This document shows, piece by piece, positions 10,437-21,062 of a stretch of DNA of 64,000 bases. Origin of the DNA: Cohnella cholangitidis (lineage in GTDB: Bacteria > Bacillota > Bacilli > Paenibacillales > Paenibacillaceae). Each line of letters begins with the position of its first letter. Positions within the stretch are counted from its first letter, which is position 1. Made by a program: the position numbers and the translations under genes. Below the pieces are notes generated by a model that was not told where the DNA came from, did not search any database, and worked only from the letters and a program-made list of their open reading frames with translations. Location: assembly GCF_014107495.1 (NCBI RefSeq), contig NZ_CP041969.1, positions 806,001 through 870,000 on the forward strand, given 5' to 3'.

Positions 10437-11270
10437 ATGAAGATCGGCTTCATCGGTGCAGGGAGTATGGGAAGCTTACTAGTGGGAGCGTTCGTACGCG
10501 CCGGCGCAATGCGGCCGGACGACATCGTTGTCAGTTCCCGCACCGTTAACAAATTGTTCGATCTGGCGGATCAGTACCCGGGATTGCAGACGGTGACTAC
10601 TAATCAAGAAGCGGCGCTAGGTGCCGATTATTTATTTTTGTGCGTTAAGCCGCTGGATTTTCGAACGGTGCTGGACGAAATTTCTCCAGTTCTGACTTCC
10701 GAGCAAATCGTGATCTCGATAACGAGTCCGGTTAAAATCTTATCATTAGAAGAAATCATTCCTTGCAAAGTAGCCAAAATCATACCTAGCGTCGTAAACG
10801 CCGTCGGCAGCGGAGCATCCTTATTCATCTGGGGCTCGCGATTAACGGCCGAGGACCAAGCCGCGCTATGGAATTTATTTTCCGCGATCAGTGAGCCCAT
10901 CTTGATCTCGGAGGAAGAAGTGCGAGTCGCTTCGGACATCTCCAGCTGCGGTCCGGCTTTCCTGGCATGTCTGCTGGAACAATTCATCGACGCGGCGGTC
11001 ATCTCTACCGGAATGGAGCGGGAGACGGCGACCGAGCTCGCATGCGAGATGATGTTAGGAACCGCGCGCCTCATGCTTGAACAATCTTGCTCGCCGATCG
11101 AGCTGCAAGCCAAAGTTTCCGTCCCTGGCGGAATTACCGCCGCGGCGCTGGAAGTGCTGCGCAAAACGACTCGCGGCGCCTTCCTCCAGGTTCTGCGCAC
11201 AACCCACGAGAAGTTCGCCGAAGACTTGGACCGCGTCGACTATTCGCTCTCAGCTCGGGAGCGGACTTGA
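10437..11270 (+). CDS. comER: Late competence protein ComER (ProC-like)
   Basis: The 277-residue protein resembles pyrroline-5-carboxylate reductase: an N-terminal NAD(P)-binding motif GFIGAGSMGSLL and a C-terminal segment VSVPGGITAAALEVL. The position next to comEA on the opposite strand identifies it as ComER, as in B. subtilis, where its role in competence is unclear. An AGGAGG site lies before the ATG. It is followed by its own terminator at 11304-11325. Confidence 0.85.
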   Translation: MKIGFIGAGSMGSLLVGAFVRAGAMRPDDIVVSSRTVNKLFDLADQYPGLQTVTTNQEAALGADYLFLCVKPLDFRTVLDEISPVLTSEQIVISITSPVKILSLEEIIPCKVAKIIPSVVNAVGSGASLFIWGSRLTAEDQAALWNLFSAISEPILISEEEVRVASDISSCGPAFLACLLEQFIDAAVISTGMERETATELACEMMLGTARLMLEQSCSPIELQAKVSVPGGITAAALEVLRKTTRGAFLQVLRTTHEKFAEDLDRVDYSLSARERT

Positions 11271-11303
11271 GCGGATATTCGGTGAGTATTTTAGTCAAAT
11301 GAG

Positions 11304-11325
11304 AGGCGGCTTCGTCCGCCTTTTT
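11304..11325 (+). terminator. Terminator of comER
   Basis: A 6-bp GC-rich stem AGGCGG/CCGCCT (11304-11309 with 11316-11321) followed by TTTT on the plus strand, 33 bases after the comER stop. Confidence 0.7.
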
Positions 11326-11358
11326 GGGTATGCCTCCTTTGATGATGAAAATGGGAAT

Positions 11359-11400
11359 AAAAAAAACGCCGCCCTCTCCGGTATCGGAGACAAGCGGCGT
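11359..11400 (-). terminator. Terminator of leuS
   Basis: A 7-bp outer stem (11366-11372 with 11394-11400) enclosing an inner hairpin (11376-11380 with 11385-11389). On the minus strand it ends in eight T. It ends the leuS transcript 27 bases after the stop. Confidence 0.88.
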
Positions 11401-11426
11401 GTTCTTCACGCTGCAGCGATATGCGA

Positions 11427-13862
11427 TTAGTTGGCGACAATGTTGACAAGCTTGCCTTTGACGGCGATGACCTTGCGTACCGTCTTGCCGGCGATAAGCT
11501 CCTTCACCTTCTCCGACTCGAGCGCGAGCGCCTGCATGCCCGCTTCGTCCAGGTCGGCCGGAATATTCAGACGATCGGCGATTTTGCCGCTCACTTGCAC
11601 GACGATTTCGACTTCGGAATCCACCGTAAGCGATACATCGTATTGGGGCCAAGCAACATAAGAGACAGAGCCCGTATAGCCAAGCTTCTCCCACAGCTCT
11701 TCCGCGATATGCGGAGCGATCGGGGATAACATTTGAACGAAATGAGCCATAGCTTCCTTAGGCAACGTTTCCGTTTTGTAGGCTTCGTTCACGAAGATCA
11801 TCATCTGGCTGATCGCGGTGTTGAAGCGCAATGCCTCGTAATCCTCGCCAACCTTCTTCAAGCTCTTATGCCATGTCCGACGGAAACCGTCATCACCTGC
11901 AACCTCTTGGATCTTGCCGTTCAAGTTGCCGTTATCGTCGACGAACAGTCTCCACACGCGGGCCAAGAACCGGTAGACGCCTTCTACCCCGTTCGTGTTC
12001 CACGGCTTCGTCGCCTCAAGCGGCCCCATGAACATCTCGTACATGCGAAGCGTATCCGCCCCGAACTCGTTCACGATATCGTCGGGATTGATGACGTTGC
12101 CGCGGGACTTGGACATTTTCTCGTTGTTCATTCCAAGGATCATGCCTTGGTTAACAAGCTTGTGGAAAGGTTCTTTCGTATTCACGACCCCGATATCGTA
12201 CAGCACCTTGTGCCAGAAACGAGCGTAGAGCAAGTGAAGAACCGCGTGCTCCGCGCCGCCGATGTACAAATCTACCGGAAGCCACTCGCGTTGCTTCTCC
12301 GGGGAACAAATTTCATTCTCGTTCTTCGGATCGATGAAGCGCAAGTAATACCAGCAGCTTCCCGCCCATTGCGGCATTGTGTTCGTCTCGCGGCGAGCCT
12401 TGCGGCCATTGCGGGAATCGACTACGTTCACCCAATCCGTCACGTTGGCCAGTGGAGATTCGCCGGTACCCGACGGTTGAATCGCGTCAACCTCCGGCAA
12501 CAGCAACGGGAGCTCCTCTTCCGGAATCGTATCCATCGTACCATCCTCGTAGTGAAGCACCGGGATCGGCTCGCCCCAATAACGTTGACGGCTGAACAGC
12601 CAGTCGCGCAGACGGTAAGTGACTTTGCCTTTCCCTTTGCCGTCCTGCTCCAGACGCGCGATCATCGCGGCGATCGCTTCCGCAGTGGACAAGCCGTTCA
12701 AGAAATCGGAGTTGACGAGTTTTCCATCGCCGGTATAAGCCGCCGCATCGACGTCTCCGCCGGATACGACCTCCAATATCGGCAAGCCGAATTTCTTCGC
12801 GAACTCCCAGTCCCGTTCGTCGTGCCCCGGAACGGCCATAATCGCACCCGTACCGTATCCGCCGAGCACGTAATCCGCGATCCAGATCGGAACTTTACCG
12901 CCGTTAACCGGGTTGATCGCGTAAGCGCCCGTGAACACTCCGCTCTTATCTTTGGCCAGGTCCGTGCGCTCCAGATCGCTTTTCCGGGCAGCTTGCTCGA
13001 CGTAAGCTTCGACTGCCGCTTTCTGTTCGGCCGAAGCGATTGCGCCGACCAGCTCATGCTCGGGGGCCAAGACGCAATAAGTCGCACCGAACAGCGTATC
13101 GGGACGCGTCGTAAATACGGTCAGCTCGGCGTCGTGGCCGTCGATGGCGAATTTGACTTCCGCTCCGGCCGATTTGCCGATCCAGTTGCGTTGCATATCT
13201 TTGATACTTTCCGACCAATCCAACTCTTCCAGGTCTTCGAGCAATCTCTCCGCGTACTCGGTAATCTTCAGCATCCATTGGCGCATCGGCTTGCGAATGA
13301 CCGGATGGCCTCCACGCTCGCTCAAACCGTCGATGACTTCCTCGTTGGCAAGCACCGTGCCGAGAGCCGGACACCAGTTCACGGGTACTTCCGCTACATA
13401 AGCAAGTCCCTTCTTATACAATTGGATGAAAATCCATTGCGTCCATTTGTAATAATCCGGATCCGTCGTACTGAATTCGCGGTCCCAATCGTACGAGAAA
13501 CCGAGAGATTTAATTTGACGGCGGAAATTATCGATGTTCTCGACCGTAATTTCGCGAGGATGACGCCCTGTCTGCAACGCGTATTGCTCCGCAGGCAACC
13601 CGAACGCGTCCCACCCCATCGGGTGAAGAACGTTAAAACCTTTCATCCGCTTGAAGCGGCTAACGATATCCGTTGCCGTGTACCCTTCCGGGTGACCGAC
13701 GTGCAATCCGGCTCCGGACGGGTACGGGAACATATCCAGCGCGTAAAACTTCGGCTTGCCCGCTTCCTCCGTCGTACGGAACGTTTTGTTCTCGTCCCAG
13801 TAGCGCTGCCATTTCGGCTCGATTTTTAATGGTTGATAGCCTTGCCCGTGTTCTTGTGACAT
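11427..13862 (-). CDS. leuS: Leucyl-tRNA synthetase
   Basis: A class I synthetase of about 811 residues that charges tRNA-Leu. The HIGH-type motif is in [16 protein letters not shown], the editing domain shows [19 protein letters not shown], and the KMSKS motif is [14 protein letters not shown] chose the ATG at 13860-13862 ([10 protein letters not shown]), preceded by AAGGGAG, rather than an upstream ATG in the same frame at 13886 that lacks such a site. Expression is controlled by the T-box leader upstream. A 698-codon open frame on the opposite strand is only a shadow of this gene. Confidence 0.96.
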   Translation of the reverse strand: MSQEHGQGYQPLKIEPKWQRYWDENKTFRTTEEAGKPKFYALDMFPYPSGAGLHVGHPEGYTATDIVSRFKRMKGFNVLHPMGWDAFGLPAEQYALQTGRHPREITVENIDNFRRQIKSLGFSYDWDREFSTTDPDYYKWTQWIFIQLYKKGLAYVAEVPVNWCPALGTVLANEEVIDGLSERGGHPVIRKPMRQWMLKITEYAERLLEDLEELDWSESIKDMQRNWIGKSAGAEVKFAIDGHDAELTVFTTRPDTLFGATYCVLAPEHELVGAIASAEQKAAVEAYVEQAARKSDLERTDLAKDKSGVFTGAYAINPVNGGKVPIWIADYVLGGYGTGAIMAVPGHDERDWEFAKKFGLPILEVVSGGDVDAAAYTGDGKLVNSDFLNGLSTAEAIAAMIARLEQDGKGKGKVTYRLRDWLFSRQRYWGEPIPVLHYEDGTMDTIPEEELPLLLPEVDAIQPSGTGESPLANVTDWVNVVDSRNGRKARRETNTMPQWAGSCWYYLRFIDPKNENEICSPEKQREWLPVDLYIGGAEHAVLHLLYARFWHKVLYDIGVVNTKEPFHKLVNQGMILGMNNEKMSKSRGNVINPDDIVNEFGADTLRMYEMFMGPLEATKPWNTNGVEGVYRFLARVWRLFVDDNGNLNGKIQEVAGDDGFRRTWHKSLKKVGEDYEALRFNTAISQMMIFVNEAYKTETLPKEAMAHFVQMLSPIAPHIAEELWEKLGYTGSVSYVAWPQYDVSLTVDSEVEIVVQVSGKIADRLNIPADLDEAGMQALALESEKVKELIAGKTVRKVIAVKGKLVNIVAN

Positions 13863-13898
13863 GTGAATTAACTCCCTTATTTTCATTTCGGGCGAAAC

Positions 13899-14168
13899 AA
13901 AAAAGCTCCCGCCTCTAGCGTTATCGCTAGGGACGAGAGCATCAATTCCCGTGGTACCACCCTAGTTGACGGACATCCTGCTTGGATTGCCGCCCACTCG
14001 TGCCTCGTAACGAGAGGAAACGCCTAGCTTGTCGAACGCATGTTATCCGCGCGTTCGTTCAGCTCGGAGGCTCCAAGGCGAGTTCGTCGTTCGCGTTAAC
14101 CGGCTTGCACCATCCGCCGGCTCTCTGAGTAACGTCTAACGAGTACTGCTCCTTATCGCAGCCAAAGT
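13899..14168 (-). promoter_or_regulatory. T-box leader of leuS
   Basis: On the minus strand the conserved T-box sequence AGGGTGGTACCACG is present at 13950-13963. It is followed by a stable GC-rich hairpin ending in six T (terminator, about 13899-13940). Upstream lie the stem I elements: a GGAGCAGTACTC region carrying AGTA and a GGATGGTGCAAGCCGG apical part. A likely specifier is CTC (Leu) within GAACTCGCC. Uncharged tRNA-Leu would stabilise the antiterminator and let transcription enter leuS. The specifier assignment is inferred from position only. Confidence 0.92.
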
Positions 14169-14176
14169 ATGCCATG

Positions 14177-14206
14177 ATTATAGCCAATTCACTCGATCGG
14201 TGTCAA
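14177..14206 (-). promoter_or_regulatory. Sigma-A promoter of the leuS T-box
   Basis: On the minus strand TTGACA (14201-14206) and TATAAT (14177-14182) are perfect consensus hexamers separated by 18 bases, placing the transcription start at about 14168-14170 at the head of the T-box leader. Confidence 0.85.
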
Positions 14207-14215
14207 GTAAGCCGG

Positions 14216-14845
14216 CTACTCTTCCGCTTGCCTAGGAGAGATCCCCTTCCAGAACAATTCCACGATGGAATCGGATAATTCGGCTACGGAATAAGCTTTG
14301 TCTCCGATCGTTTCCCGGTTGCCGATCATTAATAGAGCAGTGAAAGCATGCGACAGCAGCATCGGATTCCCCTCCGCGATATGTCCTTCTTCCATAGCTT
14401 CCCGGAAAGTGTCGGCCAATACCTCGTGAATCTGATGCTCCGCCTTGCGAATATCTTCCCGTTGCTCTTGCGACAAGAAAGGTATCGCTTCCCGCATCAG
14501 GCTCTCGAATTCCAAATGCGTTCCGGACATCTTGGTAAGCGCGATCTGCTGCAGCCTCGTTCGGATATCCGAATGGGCTTGAATAATCCGAAGCGTATAC
14601 GTACAAATCCTCTTCATCATTTCCGTGACGGAAGTGGTGAAGAGATCGGCTTTATTCGTAAAATAGTAATAAACCGACGCCTTGGTCACACCGGCTCGTT
14701 GCGCGATCATATTCAGTGAAACGGGCTCATAGCCTAGTTCCATGAAGAGGCGGGAAGCGGTACTCAGCACTTTGTCGCGCATCGAGGGTTGGTCCATGTC
14801 GTTCTTCGGCCTGCCCGGAGAACGCTTGGTACGGGGAGTCGTCAT
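14216..14845 (-). CDS. TetR/AcrR family regulator
   Basis: The 209-residue protein has the N-terminal TetR helix-turn-helix (MRDKVLSTASRLFMELGYEP, then AQRAGVTKASVYYYFTNKADLF) and a variable ligand-binding C-terminal part. It is divergent from the MMPL exporter gene, separated by about 145 AT-rich bases, so it most likely represses that exporter and itself. Ligand unknown. Confidence 0.9.
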   Translation of the reverse strand: MTTPRTKRSPGRPKNDMDQPSMRDKVLSTASRLFMELGYEPVSLNMIAQRAGVTKASVYYYFTNKADLFTTSVTEMMKRICTYTLRIIQAHSDIRTRLQQIALTKMSGTHLEFESLMREAIPFLSQEQREDIRKAEHQIHEVLADTFREAMEEGHIAEGNPMLLSHAFTALLMIGNRETIGDKAYSVAELSDSIVELFWKGISPRQAEE

Positions 14846-14989
14846 GTCGGTCCCCTCCTTTGTTCAATAAATCGCCATTGCATAATTAACCTTCCGGTAT
14901 ATATAATTAAATTGCAATTCATAATTTAGATTATATCCCAAATAGCTGACGCTTTCATCGTCGATTTCATGAAGGAGGATTTAGATACG

Positions 14990-17224
14990 ATGCACGAGAA
15001 ACGTGGATTAGGAAAATGGGTAGCCGGAAGAAAAGGCAGGTGGATCACTTTGCTCGTCTGGATACTGGCAGCGGGACTTCTAAGCGCATTGCTGCCGTCC
15101 GTTAACGAGGAAGAGATCAACAACGACCCTAATTTAAGCGCTTCTAAACCTTCCGTTCAAGCCGATGCCGTCGCCGAGCGCGAATTTCCAAGCGGAGCCG
15201 ACATACCAGCCCTTATTGTCTGGCATAGGCAAGGCGGAATAACGGATTCCGACCTGCAGAACGTCCAGAAACTCGCGGAGAAATTAACGGCCGAACCGGT
15301 GCCTCATCAGACTTCCGTGCCTCCTCTCCACCAATTGCCGCTTCCGGCGATCAAAGGGGAATTGTCCGAGGACGGCAGTACGTTCGTCGCTCCCGTCTTC
15401 TTCGGCAAACAAATCGAAGTGGATCAGTTGAAAGAGGGCGTCGATCAATTAAAGGAAAAAGCGACAAAGATAATTGGCGCCGATCCGTTCGCCGCGGACA
15501 ATGATTCCGCGGACCAACTAAGCGCCAGGGTAACCGGCCCCGTAGGCATTCAGATCGATGCGACGGGACTATTCAAGAACGCCGACGTTTCCTTAATGAT
15601 CGGGACCGTCCTGCTCGTGCTCGTCCTTCTGCTGCTCATTTACCGTTCGCCGATACTAGCTTTGCTTCCTTTGGTAGCCGTCGGATTCGCATACGGAGTC
15701 ATCAGTCCGATTCTTGGCTGGATGGCGCGCGAAGGCTGGATCGTCGTCGACGGCCAAGCCATTTCCATCATGACCGTATTATTGTTCGGCGCGGGCACGG
15801 ATTACTGCTTGTTCCTGATCTCTCGTTTCCGCCAATTGCTCAAAACGGAGAGGGATAAAGGCAAAGCCTTGTTAGGCGCAATAACCGGATCTTCCGGAGC
15901 GATTGCGATGAGCGGCTTGACCGTCGTTCTATCGTTGCTCGCATTGCTATTCGCCGAATACGGCGCTTATCATCGGTTCGCGGCTCCGTTCAGCATCGCC
16001 ATCCTGATCATGGGCATCGCCAGCTTAACGCTTGTTCCTGCGATGCTCGCGATTATCGGCCGCGCTTCCTTCTTCCCGTTCGTGCCGAGAACGCCGGAAA
16101 TGCAGCAAGAGCGCGCAATGCGCAAAGGTAAAACCATTCCGGCGGCTGAGCCTAAACAACCTCGCAATTGGGTGGGCAAAACCGTCGTCAGCAAGCCTTG
16201 GCTAGTTGTCGTCATCTGTGTCGTATTACTCGGCGGCCTCGCGAGCTTCTCGACGCAAATCAAGTCTACGTACGACATCCTCTCTTCCTTCCCGGAAGAC
16301 ATGGAATCCCGCGAAGGCTTCGCGACGATCGGGGAGCAATTCTCCCCGGGAGAACTCGCACCGGCGAAAGTCATTATCGATACGCAAGGCAAACAGGTGT
16401 CGCTTGACCAAACGCTCGGCTCCCTTCCTTACATCGATGAAGTCGCGCATCCGCAAACCGGTAAGTCTAACGCGCAAATCGTCGCCTATGACGTTCAATT
16501 CAATTTGAATCCGTATTCTATGGAAGCGATGGATCATATACCGGACATAAGAGCGGCGGCGGAACAAGCGTTGGCTCAAGCAGGCGTATCCGATCCGGAA
16601 GATCGCGTATGGATCAGCGGTCAGACTGCCGAGCAGTACGATAACAAGGTCACGGGAGAACGGGACACGATCCTGATCATCCCGATCGTCATCGGACTCA
16701 TTACCCTATTACTGCTCGTGTATTTGCGTTCGATCGTGGCTACCGTGTATCTCGTGTTGACCGTTATTCTCTCTTATTTCTCGGCTTTGGGCCTGGGCTG
16801 GCTGATCGTTCACTACGTCATGGGAGCGGACGCCATTCAAGGATCGATTCCGCTCTATTCATTCGTCTTCCTGGTCGCGCTCGGCGAGGACTATAACATC
16901 TTCATGATCTCGAGCATCTGGCAGAAGAGAAAACAGATGCCGCTTAAGCAAGCGATAAGAGAAGGCGTTGGAGAGACGGGCTCCGTCATCACGTCCGCCG
17001 GACTCATTCTTGCCGGGACTTTCGCCGTTCTCGCGACGCTTCCGATTCAGGTACTCGTCCAATTCGGGATCATTACCGCGATCGGCGTATTGCTGGACAC
17101 CTTCGTCGTTCGTCCGTTCCTCGTCCCCGCGATTACGATGTTGCTCGGCCGTTGGTCCTTCTGGCCCGGCAAGTACGAGCAGGTGCATGAGCAAGAGCAA
17201 GCGCCTTCGGCAAATCATTCATAA
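14990..17224 (+). CDS. MMPL/RND-family membrane exporter
   Basis: The product of about 744 residues has the duplicated MMPL layout: a membrane helix near the N-terminus, an outer domain (about residues 40-190), a block of five to six helices with GAGTDYCLFLISRFRQ, then a second outer domain and second helix block with VALGEDYNIFMISSIWQ. The paired Gly-x-Asp-Tyr motifs are the family signature, and transport would be proton-driven. I chose the ATG at 14990 because AAGGAGG (14972-14978) is correctly spaced; an earlier ATG at 14969 would place that site inside the gene. Substrates may be lipids or drugs, and the adjacent TetR suggests inducible export. Confidence 0.9.
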   Translation: MHEKRGLGKWVAGRKGRWITLLVWILAAGLLSALLPSVNEEEINNDPNLSASKPSVQADAVAEREFPSGADIPALIVWHRQGGITDSDLQNVQKLAEKLTAEPVPHQTSVPPLHQLPLPAIKGELSEDGSTFVAPVFFGKQIEVDQLKEGVDQLKEKATKIIGADPFAADNDSADQLSARVTGPVGIQIDATGLFKNADVSLMIGTVLLVLVLLLLIYRSPILALLPLVAVGFAYGVISPILGWMAREGWIVVDGQAISIMTVLLFGAGTDYCLFLISRFRQLLKTERDKGKALLGAITGSSGAIAMSGLTVVLSLLALLFAEYGAYHRFAAPFSIAILIMGIASLTLVPAMLAIIGRASFFPFVPRTPEMQQERAMRKGKTIPAAEPKQPRNWVGKTVVSKPWLVVVICVVLLGGLASFSTQIKSTYDILSSFPEDMESREGFATIGEQFSPGELAPAKVIIDTQGKQVSLDQTLGSLPYIDEVAHPQTGKSNAQIVAYDVQFNLNPYSMEAMDHIPDIRAAAEQALAQAGVSDPEDRVWISGQTAEQYDNKVTGERDTILIIPIVIGLITLLLLVYLRSIVATVYLVLTVILSYFSALGLGWLIVHYVMGADAIQGSIPLYSFVFLVALGEDYNIFMISSIWQKRKQMPLKQAIREGVGETGSVITSAGLILAGTFAVLATLPIQVLVQFGIITAIGVLLDTFVVRPFLVPAITMLLGRWSFWPGKYEQVHEQEQAPSANHS

Positions 17225-17230
17225 ACACGA

Positions 17231-17268
17231 AAAGGCTGCCCTGACTTCTAACGGGGCAGCCTTTCTTT
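17231..17268 (+). terminator. Terminator between the MMPL gene and the secretion cluster
   Basis: An 11-bp stem (17231-17241 with 17254-17264) followed by TCTTT on the plus strand. On the minus strand TTTTC follows, so it may work in both directions, ending the MMPL transcript and the leftward secretion-cluster transcript, which face each other here. Confidence 0.8.
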
Positions 17269-17289
17269 ATGGCACTTATAAGTTACGAT

Positions 17290-19208
17290 CTATCTGAAAG
17301 CTTCCTCGAACGTCTCCGCGACTTCCCAGCTTTCGTAGGGCTTGGACTGATTCAAGGAGCATGCCCTAATATATTGCATCCTGGGTAAAATGATCGCTTT
17401 CGTCATCAGAGGGTCTAGCGATAGATCGGCAAGCATTCTGTGCGGATCAAGCGGAGGATCAATGAGGATCGCTTTGCTAGCTACGTTCTCCGCGCGGAAA
17501 TGCTCTACCGTTGTCTTCAAGAGCCTGTTGCCTCTAGGCGTGCAATCGGTAAGAAAATGTACGGATAAGGCAGATTTAGCGAGCCGATTGAGCAGCTCGG
17601 TCTGACCGGCATCCAGTAGGATATGAACGTGCGCGTAATAATGAAGCCGGGTTTTCAACTCCGCCACGACTTCTTCGACTCTATTGCCCTCTTCCTCCAA
17701 ATTGCCTTCCACGCAAATGAACTGCCTCTCCAGCCGATCTTTCAAAAATAGGTTCAGCTCCACCGGCTCGACACCATACTGACTAAGCTTCGAATTCCCG
17801 GTTAGATCCAATAGAAGCGTATTCTTTCTTCGCGATACGATTCCCGACCACGTTAGGGCGGTTGCCGTACGCCCCGTATCAGCGGGGCCGACGAATATCC
17901 GCAAGCAATACTTGATCACATGATCCACGACGACGACATTTTCGACTCTCTGCGCCATGAGCAATCGGATCAGCTTCTGCTGGTAATCGATTATCGTCGC
18001 GTCTTCCTCGCATAGCTTGAAGACCAGATCGACCAACTTTTTGATCTTCTCTTCGACAATGGATAGCACGACTCTCTTCTTATGTAAATCGCCGATCAAT
18101 TTGTTCGTGACGGCGGCGATATTCCGAGGAAGAAATAACGGCTTGAGCGGTTGCATGATCTCGTTAATATAGACATTGTCGGACGCGTACTCCGCGCCCA
18201 TGCCGTCCAGTTGCTCCGTCACCGTCTTGTCCATCGCCATGTACACTTCGATGATTTCCTTGGACAACTCCATCAGGTCGACCTGCACGCGCATTCTGGC
18301 ATCGATCAACGCCTCAAGCTTTCCATGATCGTCATATAACAATTCCGCCGACGTTACGACGCCGAGCGCTTCCCTGAGTGATTCAATCCGTCTCTCGACG
18401 GTCGCTTCGGCGGAAGATACGATCGCTTCCATGATGGCCGCAAGCTTGTCCGCGACGATGCTGTTCTGCATCCCGCTGAACGTCGAGCGATCGATCCCGA
18501 TCGCCTTAATCATCTCGAAGCGTTGCTCGGCCGGAAGATTTGCCTCCTGAAAGATGCTCGCGATCTCTCGATCGTAAGCCTCCAACATATTCACAAGACC
18601 GGCATATTCGGTGTTCTGGTCCATCAGCTCGGCAAGCACGACGTCTTTGCGCAGAGCTTCTTTGAAGAAGCCGAAGTTCGCGAATTCGCCCATCTCCCTG
18701 ATCCGCTGTTCTAGCGTCTTCGGAGGCTCGACTTCCGGCAAGACGGTAGCCGCAACCTCCTGCTCCGCCTCGATAACGGGCGAGATCGGCTTAGGAATAG
18801 GCGTTGTCAGCTTAACCCGGGCTATCTCATGCGCCTTATTGTCGCCCGATTCGATGATCCGGTTGTCCCGGCCGATATCTCCGATCGTTCGCTCGACTTC
18901 CTGCTGGATTTCTTCCGGCGTGATCTTCCCGATCTTGATCTTGGAGATGTCTCCGTAGATAAGGTCGGCATCCTTTTCCTTCTGATAGAAATACAAGATA
19001 CCCACGGAAGCATGCTTGCCGTTCAATGCGGCTTGCAGCATTTTGCCGGGGGCCCGTACATATCCTTCGGGCCGAGTACTACAGCGTCCATATTGGAAAC
19101 CTTCGGATCTAGAGGCAACGTCTCTATGATTTTGTTAATGTTCGTTTGAAAGCCTTTGTCGGTTAATGCCTTCTTGACGAAAGGCCCCAAGGACGCTCCG
19201 TAAATCAT
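17290..19208 (-). pseudogene. TadZ/CpaE-like atypical MinD-family protein, frameshifted
   Basis: The reading starts at 19208 (MIYGASLGPF), an N-terminal region that may be a receiver-like domain, and shifts frame near 19043-19058. The minus-strand GGGCCCCCGGCAAAATG run lacks one base: restoring one C gives GPPGKMLQAALNG and a protein of 639 residues. The long fragment 17290-19041 has a Pro-rich linker, a helical middle of about 300 residues, and a C-terminal MinD-like ATPase region with deviant P-loop VGPADTGRTATAL and LLLDLTGNSKLS. TadZ/CpaE proteins place Tad machines at the cell pole or on the membrane. This is the last gene of unit B. Function inferred; no close match recognised for the middle region. 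Confidence 0.65.
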
Positions 19209-19223
19209 GCGCGTATCCCCCTC

Positions 19224-21017
19224 TTAAAATCGGTGCATGTACTCTTTATGAAACGAGACGTTCCGCTTCGGATCTCGGCTTTGATTGTAGACGTATGGAA
19301 AGTAGTATCCTTCCACGATTTTGGTCCGATCAACGAAGGGTTGGTCGAATTCGAACACTTTCATCAAATACTCGTTCATATGGTTTAAGTACAGCTGGGC
19401 AGCGGCGAACGTCTTAACGTCAAGCTTGTCGTTCAGCGCCGGGTCCGCGTTGGCGATTCGCTGCAGCTCGCTGTAATCTTCCTCCAGCGTCTTAAGCATT
19501 TCCTGCTTCTTAGCGGATAGATCCAGCGCCTTCAATTGTTTCGTTAGCTGGGCGATTTCCTTGTCTTTCTCCTTGAGGTCCTCCGTCAAGCTCTCCACCG
19601 AGCCGACCGCTTGCTTATCCAGATAGGCTTTGCTTAGAAATCCGACCAAACCAAGCAGGACAATGAAGGCAAGAGTAAGAAATACGCGTTTGATCTTGCG
19701 GGAAGTCTCGGCGCGATCCCGCTTCTTCTTGTTGCGCGACAGAATCTCCTCGATATGCTGGATCGCGATCTCTACTTCCTTAGCCAAACTTGAATGCGCG
19801 TTTAACGTTTGGATGGAACGATACACTTCCAGCGCTTGCTTGTAGTTCTTCTTCTGCTCCAGATTTTTGGCCTTCTGGAGCAGATTCGCGTTAAATCCGC
19901 CGCCGTCCGATTGCGAGATCGAGTCCGCCGAAGCCGCCGTCCTCGGCGCGGACGCGACTGCCGGAGCAGGAGGTCTAGGAGAGGCCGCTCTCGGCGCTGG
20001 ACCGGATAACGTCTCCGTGTGATCCGATAGCGAAGTCGAAGGAACGGCAACAGGCGCGGCAGTCGCCGCCACTTCGGCGCCGACGGTCCCTTCGATCTTG
20101 GATAGCGCCATCAGCCATTCCCCGAAAGGCGGACATTGGCTCAGATGCTCGCTTTCCCAAGCTCTGACGAATAGCGCGGCCAACGCTTCTCCCCAGATCG
20201 TTCGAATCATCTCGACCAACTCGTCAAACCGATCGCAGCCGGTTTGCAGCTCTTCCGGGTCGAAATAGCTTTCGCCCCAGACGCTTCGTACGAAGGCGTC
20301 GGAGCAGGAAGCGAGCATTTCCGCGAGCAGTATAGCACCCGCGAAGCGATCGCTCTGCCCGCTCCACATCAGCGATTGGGTTTTGTTCCGTATGGCGTAT
20401 CCCGGCGAGCCCGCGGGAATATGCTCCGGCTTCTCCAGATGGGTGGAAAACATTTGTTCCAAATCGATGAGTTGGACGAATTCGACGGGCTTGACGACTT
20501 TCTTCGCCGTGCTGAGCATCGGCAGCATGACGTTCGTAGCGGATAGATCGCAATGCGCCAGCCCACGCTGCTCCATGTCCATGAGCACGTGCGCCAAGGC
20601 GAAGGCGGCGGCGAAGCTTTGCTTCTTGCTCAGGCGCTGCTTGGCCAGCAGCACGTCCATCCAAGTCGGTCCCTCGATCCAAGGCATGACGACCGCGTAC
20701 AGCAGATCGGGCTCCCTGTTCAGCAGGTCCGCGTGATTTTGCGGCGTAAGAATGGATCGTTCGCACGCCGACAGGCCGGCAACTCCTTTGTATTTCGCGA
20801 CCGTATCCGTATGAAAGACGAGAGAAGGGTTGATGAATTTGCTTCTGAACACCTTCATCGCTTTCGGACCGCCGCTCTCTTCGGCGTTCAGCAGATATAC
20901 GATACCTTGCCTGCCTTCCTGGCCGTAAGGCACGCCGGCAGCGTGAGGATGCTCCCCGATCGTATAGGGCTTGCCGTTAATGGACAATCGGGCACGGACT
21001 TCCGGTTGAAAACTCAT
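19224..21017 (-). CDS. Kinase-fold membrane protein, EssB/YukC-like architecture
   Basis: The 597-residue protein starts with a kinase-like domain (about residues 30-300). The catalytic-loop equivalent is HCDLSATNV (HRD changed to HCD) and the DFG position reads DLE. The glycine loop (YGQEGRQGIVYLL) is poor, so activity is doubtful. A Pro/Ala linker, a TPR-like helix pair (LEQKKNYKQALEVYRSIQ), one membrane segment (VFLTLAFIVLLGLVGFL) and a coiled-coil outer domain of about 140 residues follow. A cytoplasmic pseudokinase, one membrane helix and a coiled-coil outer part is the plan of EssB/YukC, an essential T7SS component that was otherwise not found here. That equivalence is inferred from architecture, not sequence identity. 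Confidence 0.65.
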   Translation of the reverse strand: MSFQPEVRARLSINGKPYTIGEHPHAAGVPYGQEGRQGIVYLLNAEESGGPKAMKVFRSKFINPSLVFHTDTVAKYKGVAGLSACERSILTPQNHADLLNREPDLLYAVVMPWIEGPTWMDVLLAKQRLSKKQSFAAAFALAHVLMDMEQRGLAHCDLSATNVMLPMLSTAKKVVKPVEFVQLIDLEQMFSTHLEKPEHIPAGSPGYAIRNKTQSLMWSGQSDRFAGAILLAEMLASCSDAFVRSVWGESYFDPEELQTGCDRFDELVEMIRTIWGEALAALFVRAWESEHLSQCPPFGEWLMALSKIEGTVGAEVAATAAPVAVPSTSLSDHTETLSGPAPRAASPRPPAPAVASAPRTAASADSISQSDGGGFNANLLQKAKNLEQKKNYKQALEVYRSIQTLNAHSSLAKEVEIAIQHIEEILSRNKKKRDRAETSRKIKRVFLTLAFIVLLGLVGFLSKAYLDKQAVGSVESLTEDLKEKDKEIAQLTKQLKALDLSAKKQEMLKTLEEDYSELQRIANADPALNDKLDVKTFAAAQLYLNHMNEYLMKVFEFDQPFVDRTKIVEGYYFPYVYNQSRDPKRNVSFHKEYMHRF

Positions 21018-21062
21018 CTCATCTCTTCTCCTTCACGATGAAAGCATAATTTCCGCTACGCG

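Noticed and set aside
11733..13829. A 698-codon open frame on the plus strand opposite leuS
   Set aside because: It is fully antisense to a certain gene, with His/Arg-rich composition typical of a shadow frame.
14881..14926. Palindrome AATTGCAATT and repeated CATAATT as a TetR operator
   Set aside because: The region is very AT-rich and the palindrome is short; the position is right, but the sequence alone does not support a call.
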